A stretch of 64,000 nt of DNA from Lonicera japonica (Eukaryota > Streptophyta > Magnoliopsida > Dipsacales > Caprifoliaceae). The DNA lies in NCBI GenBank assembly GCA_021464415.1, contig CM038467.1:36425226-36489225 (forward strand), given 5' to 3'. A program made the position numbers and the translations under genes. This document shows positions 57,654-64,000 of the stretch, piece after piece. The notes below the pieces were generated by a model. That model made no database searches. It was not told the DNA's origin and was given only the letters and a program-made list of their open reading frames with translations. How positions within the stretch are numbered: position 1 is the first letter of the stretch; every line of letters starts with the position of its first letter.

Positions 57654-60600
57654 CTAATCTACTCGAGCGCGTTTTGACACGCTCCCACTATCACCCGAGC
57701 CCTCCTCGGGGGTGAGGTCGACAACTGGGATGCCTTGAACAGGAGGAACTGCCGCCTAAGAGGGCCCCGTCAACTGGACAGGAGCAGTAGGACGGATCAC
57801 CGAGGATCGAGAGCGCCTGGAGGTCCTACTACTACTCCTCCGAGACTCCGACCGAGCATGAGAAAAAGTCAGGGGGTCGTCCGGCCGTAACGAAACGTCA
57901 ATAGCCTTCTGATAGTCACGCATATATGCCGGAGGGTCTCGACCAACATACTGGAGCAGGTTCCAGCTATAGAGATACTGGGCATGCCAAGCCCGCAGAT
58001 CCGCCACCCGTACACTCACCCGCTGTGAAAGACATAAAATAAGAGAATCAGCATAGTCAAAATAGATAGATATAGATATAAAGGTATCAAAAGAAGATAA
58101 AGAAGGTACCTCGTCATCAGGGCGACCACCCAAGTAATCAAAAGCGTCCTCAGGAAGAGGGTACTCAGGGACAATATATCGACGTAATCCGGTGCCGACA
58201 TAAGAGATATCCCTAGGAAGTGGGGGTAGATCTACCTAAAGAATGGACGACCCCGCTGGAACATCAGCAGATGTGGACCCGCCCTCCTCACGGATCGGGA
58301 ACAAGGGAGGCCGAGACGAAGAACCCCCGAAACCTGAAGAACGGGCCGAAGGACCCATAGCAACTGACGGAAGCGGAGTCAGTGTGGCGAAGGTACGAAC
58401 ACCTAGGGGATCCACCAAAGCCGTCACTCTCAAAGGCGGGACACCACCAGAAGGAGTAGTCGCCGCAGCAGGAGGGGTCTGCCCAAACTGCTCATAATCT
58501 GCCCCTAGGTCTGCAGGCTCCCAGGATCGCTCAAAAAACCCTGCTCTCCCCTCAGCAGCCTCGGCAGCCTCGGCAGCACCGAAAAGGACCTTCGGAGACA
58601 CTGAAGGGCCAACAGGCTGCTCCTCTCTAGGCATCGTCTGAGGAGGCTGCTCTGGAACAGCCGCCGCTCCACCTCCCTCACCGCCCTCGGGTCTATCATC
58701 ACCACCCTCGGGCCTATCGCCGCCTCCTTCAACACCAGCAGGGACGCCTCTCTCTCCCTCAGGATCATCATCGTCAGAATCTAAAATGTTGTCCCTCTTA
58801 TCGGGGACTGGTGGCAGATGACCCGGGACCATCCTAGCTAGGTGGGTCTGTCCTCGTATATAGTTGGGATCACCTCCCAACGCCCGGTATCTTTCGTAGA
58901 AGACCCGTCCTCGAGTCCCCTTCGGCTCCCTCATCAAGTAACGGGCAGCGAAAGCGGCATAGTCCCGCTACTCAGCAAACGTCTGGAAGCCAAGACCGTC
59001 AACCAAGGCCTGCACCGTCACTGGGTTGATCTCACCCGTCCGCCTCATCAGAACCGGTGGAAATAGTGGAACACGAGGCCACTGAGCCGGTGTATGCTGG
59101 CGGATAACCCTCTCGCCCAAGTAAAAATGGAGGCCGTGCTCATCCCTGATCAGCCGCCTGGTCCTCGAGGCAGTCAAAGCACGACCATATCCGAAGTGGA
59201 GACCCAGATCACCCCAGGGGGCCCACTCGATCTACAAAGAGAACAAAACTTTATTTCAGTTATTTATATTCTATTTTCATTTATATTTATTAAAGAAAAC
59301 TAAGATATTTACCTGCTCCTCCAACAGGTCATGGACGGCAGCAGCTCCGGTCTTTCGAGTCCAGTATACGTAAGGAGCATTGTAGTTCCCCGCAATAAAT
59401 CGGCAGAGAAAGGGAAACTGGTCCTCGTTCTCAACGAGGAGATCTACCTGGGCGCGACCCAAACGAGTATATGCCACGAACCAACTCTAAAGAAGAGACA
59501 GAAAGGATATCAGCAATAACAGATAATAAAAAGTAAAGGACTGGAACAAGAATAAGAGAATAAGAGTATGTACCTCCCACAACAATGAGAAGCCCTTGAG
59601 GTTCAGGGCTAAATGGCGAGAAACCTGGTCCATAGCATCATAGAGGACGGCAAGAATAAAACCGCCCCAATCGTAGTCGAACATGATGCTGAAATCCCGG
59701 AGATAGGGCAGCCACCAGAGATGGGCTGTGTCTCCCCCACGGGCCTCAAACAGATCATGGAGCGTCAGTAGAAGAAGGACGCGAGCATACTGGCGCGCCT
59801 CCTGGCGAGTCATCGGCACCCCTGAAGCAATCAATCTGGCTCTCTCTGTCGCTAGGAGCGTGACTAAAATCGCCCGAGAAATCGTGTCACCGGAACTCCG
59901 TCGCTCCGGAAACCATCCTAAAGCACCGACGATACCCTCTGCCGTCAGACGCAAGGGAACGTCAATCTGTATAGGGACCCCCCCTGAAGGAATCCCGGTT
60001 AAAGCAAATAGATCGAGGGGGGTCATCGTCATCTCCCCCCAGCTCCAGTGAAAGGTATGGGTGGTGTCCCACCAATGGCAGGCTAAAGCCGACACCAACG
60101 CAGCTGCTCTAGACACCCGCTCCGGGAGGGCATCAAAGAAAGAGCCGAAAGGAGTCACGAGGAGCAACTCCTGGACAGGGGCCGGTGCCTGTCGCCACTC
60201 CAGAGAAATGGTGTTGGGAGAACCCCAACCTCGTCCATCCCACTGCAGGCGAAAGAACGAGTACAGGATTATAGGGGTAAAATATGTAATTTTCCAAAAC
60301 CTGAGGGTAGTTTGGTGTAAATTATGAGAGATATAGGGTTATATGGTTAAATTATGTAATTTTCCAAACCTGAGGGTACTTTGGTGTAATTATGAGAGTT
60401 ATAGGATTATAGGGGTAAAATATGTAATTTTCCAAAACCTGAGGGTACTTTGGTGTAAATTATGAGAGATATAGGGTTATATGGTTAAATTATGTAATTT
60501 TCCAAAACCTGAGGGTACTTAGGTGTAAATTATGAGAGATATAGGGTTATATGGTTAAATTATGTAATTTTTCAAACCTGAGGGTACTTTGGTGTAATTA

Positions 60601-61175
60601 TGAGAGTTATAGGGTTATAAGGGTAAAATTATGTAATTTTCCAATACCTGAGGGTACTTTAGTGTAATTATGAGAGTTATAGGGTTATAGGGGTAAATTA
60701 TGTAATTTTTCAAAACCTGAGCGTACTTTGGTGTGATTATGAGAGACATAGAGTTATGAGGGTACATTATGTAGTTTTCTAAAAACCTAAGAGGTATCAC
60801 AGGTAAAAGTATGTGTTCGCTAAAATCGGACGTTATTTCTAGGCAGACATGCATACTAACATTATTTAAAATAAATACAGGAAACGACAAGTGAACGGAA
60901 CAGATAAAAAACACGAAAAGAAGACATACCAGAAATCGACGACGAATCTCGTGAGAAACAGGCTCCATCAAGAGCCACGGAATGTCCGGGACCGGAGCAG
61001 CCCGGATAGCATCTCGATAGACCACCGCCCGACCGCGGTCTATCCCATCCTCACCATACCAATCGAGATCCGCCCAGTCGTCATGGTGAGGGCTGCAGCG
61101 GAGAACGCCCTGAGCGTCTGTGAAGGTGACCTCCTCCTGGTCACCCTCCAGTTTGTCCGGATGTGCAGGGTCCAT
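57654..61175 (-). pseudogene. Antisense accessory gene 2: five-exon plant-mobile-domain protein with TAG interruptions
   Basis: Exons by inspection: 61175-60930, 60242-59574, 59486-59313, 59231-58110, 58022-57654. All introns are GT-AG and phase 0, and every coding exon length is a multiple of three. The model gives 859 codons. The mobile-domain core spans exons 2-4: ALACHWWDTTHTFHW, GEMTMTPLDLFALTGIP, YDWGGFILAVLYDAM and FLCRFIAGNY are its clearest stretches. A Gly/Glu/Pro-rich acidic linker follows, then a second conserved block (VADLRAWHAQYLYSW, exon 5) and a basic SKRARVD end that could be a nuclear signal. In-frame TAG codons occur at 58970-58968, 58238-58236 and 57758-57756. It has its own TATA and palindromes. 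Function is unknown; a chromatin or silencing role is only analogy to host MAIN/MAIL proteins. Confidence 0.75.
60264..60800. repeat. Minisatellite (69-70-base period, ~8 copies) in intron 1 of antisense gene 2
   Basis: CCTGAGGGTA (or a variant) recurs at 60300, 60369, 60438, 60508, 60577, 60647, 60716 and 60786. The unit is CCTGAGGGTACTTTGGTGTA plus ATTATGAGAG..TATAGGG and a TATGTAATTTTCCAAAA tail. The near-constant period suggests fairly recent expansion. Confidence 0.9.
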
Positions 61176-61310
61176 CGATGTAGGTAGAATATATGAAAAA
61201 AGTCAGAAAGTCGAAAAAGCGGCAGGGCTTCAGCGCTAGAAAGAAGAGAGAAGGAGAGCTAGAGAGAGAAAGAGAAAGGAGAGAATGAGGTGGAATGAGC
61301 TCAGCAAGGG

Positions 61311-61394
61311 AATATATAGTGAAGAGGATTGTCGCGCGACAAATGTACACATTGTCGCGCGACAAAGACCCCCTCACCGAAGTGTCGCGCGACA
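61311..61394 (-). promoter_or_regulatory. Promoter of antisense gene 2: TATA box plus three palindromes
   Basis: Minus-strand ACTATATATT (61320-61311) lies about 136 bases before the ATG. A CT-rich leader (CTCTCTCCTTTCTC type) lies between. Three perfect TGTCGCGCGACA copies start at 61330, 61353 and 61383, directly upstream of the TATA box. Confidence 0.72.
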
Positions 61395-62229
61395 ATCGCC
61401 CCCCTCCCCTGATTTTTTGACCTTTGTCTCATGATTTTCTCCTGCAGGGGTACTTCAAAGAAGCAGTTTTCGAAAAAATTGCTAAAAACCGCACACCCAA
61501 GATGAAATTTTTTTTTTAAAAAAAATAAAATTCTAAATCATCTCTCCGAAAAATGCGAGAACAGAATGCCACGATTAAAGTAATCTCTGATCTCCCAAAA
61601 AGGACCGAGACCATGAGAAAAGGCAAAATGCCAAGATAAGACGGGAATAGAAAAAATTGAAAGAGTAGAAAAGAGAAAGAACCCGTATGAGCGCCCGGAG
61701 CGAGCGAGAGAATCAGAAATGTAGAGTGACAGGGAAAGCCACACCAAAAGTGACAGCTAGGCCAAAACCGGCTCAGGGCTACATTTTGGGTGAGTAAGGC
61801 TCCTGATCACAACAAAGGGATAAAAGACTCCTGGTCAAAAACAGAGAAGGACAGGAAAAGTGTTTCCCAAAAGAGGGAGAAATAAGGCCATCGAAAAACA
61901 GAATACGATGTGGGCCCACCAAAGAGAAAACTAAGAAGAGAACATAGATCAGAGATTGAACTTTCAAACAAATTTTCTTTTCAACACGATAAAGAAGAGA
62001 TGGTTTGGGAAAACCTCGAATCATCATGCTGCGGAAAGCAAGGGAAAATCAAAAACTGCATTCTAAGAGAAGTATCCTCACTCGAGGAAAACATGAAAAT
62101 AAAGTTCAAGAAAGATACAGGAAAACAGACATCCGAAAAGATTAGACCTCGAGGAGCTTTTTTCACCATCATGAGCATTTCTCTCTCTCTCACTCTAGCA
62201 ATCTAAAGAGAAATAATAATTCATTTGAC
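61395..62229. other. Non-coding 3' region of the Tat element
   Basis: Between the antisense gene 2 promoter and the hairpin array. It contains a T/A homopolymer stretch (61508-61530). Open frames on both strands (for example 61910-62206) show no recognisable domain. Confidence 0.5.
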
Positions 62230-62505
62230 CATAAAACAACACAAGCCCTCTTCAGAGGCAAAATTACACAGGGTAGCCCTCCCAGAGAGGCAATTGGTAG
62301 TCCTCCCACCTGAGGTTAAGCCCTCCCAGAGAGGCACACGGTAGTCCTCCCACCTGAGGCGCAATGGTAGTCCTCCCATCTGAGGCGAGTGGAGCAAACG
62401 AAAGTCCTCGAAAGAGGCAACGAGGTAACAGATGCCCTCTTCAGAGGCAGAGTAAGTCCTTCCTACAGGCACAAGCCCTCTCCGGAGGCACTCACAAGCA
62501 CTTCT
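62230..62505. repeat. Array of tiny hairpins (CCTC-N4-GAGG type) in the Tat 3' region
   Basis: About a dozen units such as GCCCTCTTCAGAGGCA, GCCCTCCCAGAGAGGCA, GTCCTCCCACCTGAGGC, GTCCTCGAAAGAGGCA and GCCCTCTCCGGAGGCA alternate with short spacers. Stems vary between units in matched pairs. The spacing is too irregular, and the repeats too variable, for CRISPR. Confidence 0.8.
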
Positions 62506-62606
62506 GCATGCATACACTTCTTTAGAGTTCATGCGGGAGCCATGGATCATGGTCTCTTTCAGTCGCCTCAAGTCCTTGCAAGCAAGGAGCTTGAGTCGAG
62601 AGGGTC
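62506..62606 (+). other. Region before the 3' LTR with probable polypurine tract
   Basis: GAGTCGAGAGGGTC ends directly at the LTR start (62607) and is the best candidate polypurine tract, although it is interrupted by pyrimidines. Confidence 0.55.
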
Positions 62607-64000
62607 TGTAGACACCCCGATCCGTGACCCCCGCAAGAACCCTAACGACCTTCGAGAACTACTGTTTTGGGAGTCCGGGACCCACCCGAGCACCCGAAAC
62701 TACCCTAGGAGGGTTTGTTGGCCAACAAACATGTTTTTTTAGAGAGATTGTCGCACGACATATCACATTGTCGCGCGACAATCCCTGATATGTCGCTCGA
62801 CAATCGTGCCTTTGTCGCGCGATAAACCCCTCTGCATCCGACCAACCACTTTCTGACACATCACAGTGTCAGAACCCATCACTTCAGCCGTTTGTCGCGC
62901 GACAAACAGGTACAATGAAATGGATTGTCGCGCAACAATCTCTCCCGAGCACTATAAATAGGCCAACACCCCTAAGGGTTTAGGGGGAGGAGTTTTGACA
63001 GCGGTTCGACAGCAGTTCTGGAGCAGTTCTGCAGGGGAGTTCTGGAGAGCAATTGGAATCTGAGAATTTGGAGCTTTATATCTGATTTTATTATCAAGCA
63101 TTTTTCTACTATCGTCTTATTTCTGAAGAATTATCGAATCTATTCTCGACACTCGACGTGTCCCGTCTCTGGAATCGATTTCTCAGAAATATCTGAAGAA
63201 AGAGAAGATTATTATTGCCGGAGATCTCTCTGCCGTATTATATTTTCTTTCTTATTATTATTCTCGTCGGGAAGGTAAAGAAAGCCCCTTATAGTATTTA
63301 AAATTAGATATCTGTGTACTTGTTTTACTTCTGTTGTTCTGTCCACGTTTTATTTGAATATACTTATTGTCAAGTTACAAATAGTCTACCGTTTTCAAAG
63401 CAAAAGACCCTGATAAAACCATTTTCAAAACCAGAAGAGTAAGTACATTATCGTCCGGATAAATCCTGTTTTCAAACCCCGGACTGATAAGACTTATCTA
63501 GGAATTAAAATCAACATATCCTGTCTTTTTCATAGACTGTGACGTGTCTGATAAAAACTCCCCTCAAAGAGTTCAAATTCCATATTGAATTAGTCCCGAC
63601 ATAAAGATCCGAACTTTTCCAAAATAATCACAACTCGAGAGAACCGTCATTATCTGGGGAAATAATACGGAATACTCTTTCAAAATAAAAAGGTTTTTTT
63701 CATTTGTCATTTACATCTTTCAAATATAAAAACATCGGATCTCGGAACACAAAGGTTTTTATCCCTTTTTCCGTTTTCCCAAATTAGGGTTTTTTATTTG
63801 GAAAGTAGTAGACTGTCGGTAAAAGCATCTAAGTTTTTCAACATAGAATAAACATATAAAAGACCACTAGAGACCGAAAGGGCGGAATGGGTGCTTAACA
63901 CCTTCCCAAACCGTAATATAGTTTCCGAACCCTATAGAATCCCGGTTTCGCAGACAAACGTGTAAAGAAAGGCTTGTCTATAGCCCTTCCTCTTACACAA
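62607..64000 (+). mobile_element. 3' LTR of the Tat element (runs off the window)
   Basis: TGTAGACACCCCGATCC onward matches 46312-47826 with few substitutions, minus 121 bases of tandem duplication. TATA at about 62952-62961. About 207 more bases are expected outside the window. Confidence 0.92.
62749..62937. promoter_or_regulatory. Palindrome array in the 3' LTR
   Basis: Six TGTCGCGCGACA-type copies start at 62749, 62769, 62791, 62813, 62893 and 62926, two of them perfect. They stand upstream of the TATA box as in the 5' LTR. Confidence 0.75.

Larger units (their letters stand above)
46312..64000 (+). mobile_element. Giant Tat/Ogre-like Ty3/gypsy retrotransposon with two antisense genes
   Basis: 5' LTR (46312-48033), tRNA-Arg-type primer site, gag, protease, RT, RNase H, second (archaeal-type) RNase H and integrase on plus. 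Two minus-strand genes follow, then a hairpin array and the 3' LTR starting at 62607 and running off the window. By alignment with the 5' LTR, the 3' LTR should end near 64207, for a total of about 17.9 kb. The dual RNase H and primer-site type define the Tat lineage. Gag-pol carries many nonsense codons and two frameshifts, yet the LTRs remain very similar. Confidence 0.9.

Noticed and set aside
61910..62206. Overlapping 98- and 70-residue frames upstream of the hairpin array
   Set aside because: No recognisable domain or promoter layout; probably chance frames.
62230..62505. Possible CRISPR-like array
   Set aside because: Units are short variable hairpins with irregular spacers in plant nuclear DNA; no cas genes.

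Overview
The window is repeat-dense nuclear DNA of a flowering plant. The evidence is the plant-lineage LTR retrotransposons (Athila, Tat/Ogre-like, chromovirus, SIRE/Maximus-like copia, TRIM), their tRNA-Asp, tRNA-Arg and initiator-tRNA-Met primer sites, AT-rich intergenic DNA with TA/TAA-flanked MITEs, and two plant-specific protein families (LOB domain; plant mobile domain/DUF7745-like). I cannot name the species. No ordinary free-standing host gene is convincing.

Layout. (1) 1-4534: rearranged LTR pieces of an Athila-like family, including a head-to-head inverted pair and a reversed leader with its primer site. (2) 3413-21196: a decayed outer Athila-like element interrupted by a full-length Athila element (4762-16720; matched LTRs, broken gag-pol) and, in its 3' part, by a tiny complete TRIM (17681-18092) with a 5-bp target duplication. 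(3) 21461-27582: a minus-strand copia element whose integrase-RT-RNase H region is missing. In its place, in the opposite orientation, lies a LOB-domain (LBD) reading frame. (4) 27583-44508: AT-rich non-coding DNA with MITEs, a probable solo LTR, minisatellites, a microsatellite, a 1.6-1.8 kb segmental duplication, a small LTR and a copia pol relic. (5) 44509-46311: the 3' part of a minus-strand chromovirus (integrase, chromodomain, 3' LTR). (6) 46312 to beyond the end: a giant Tat/Ogre-like element inserted in that chromovirus. It has gag, protease, RT, RNase H, a second RNase H and integrase on the plus strand, then two antisense genes before the 3' LTR.

The most unusual system is in the Tat element. 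Both antisense genes (a 402-codon intronless DUF7745/plant-mobile-domain-like gene, and a five-exon plant-mobile-domain gene with four GT-AG phase-0 introns) have their own TATA box preceded by three copies of the palindrome TGTCGCGCGACA. The same palindrome is arrayed just upstream of the TATA box in the element's LTRs. This looks like one shared cis-regulatory code driving genomic RNA and two accessory antisense transcripts. Antisense extra ORFs in Tat/Athila elements are a known class; I do not know of a description of the shared palindrome promoters.

All gag-pol regions carry nonsense codons or frameshifts, so the elements look non-autonomous now. Coordinates of degenerate repeats are approximate; LTR ends, primer sites, TRIM ends and exon borders were read base by base.
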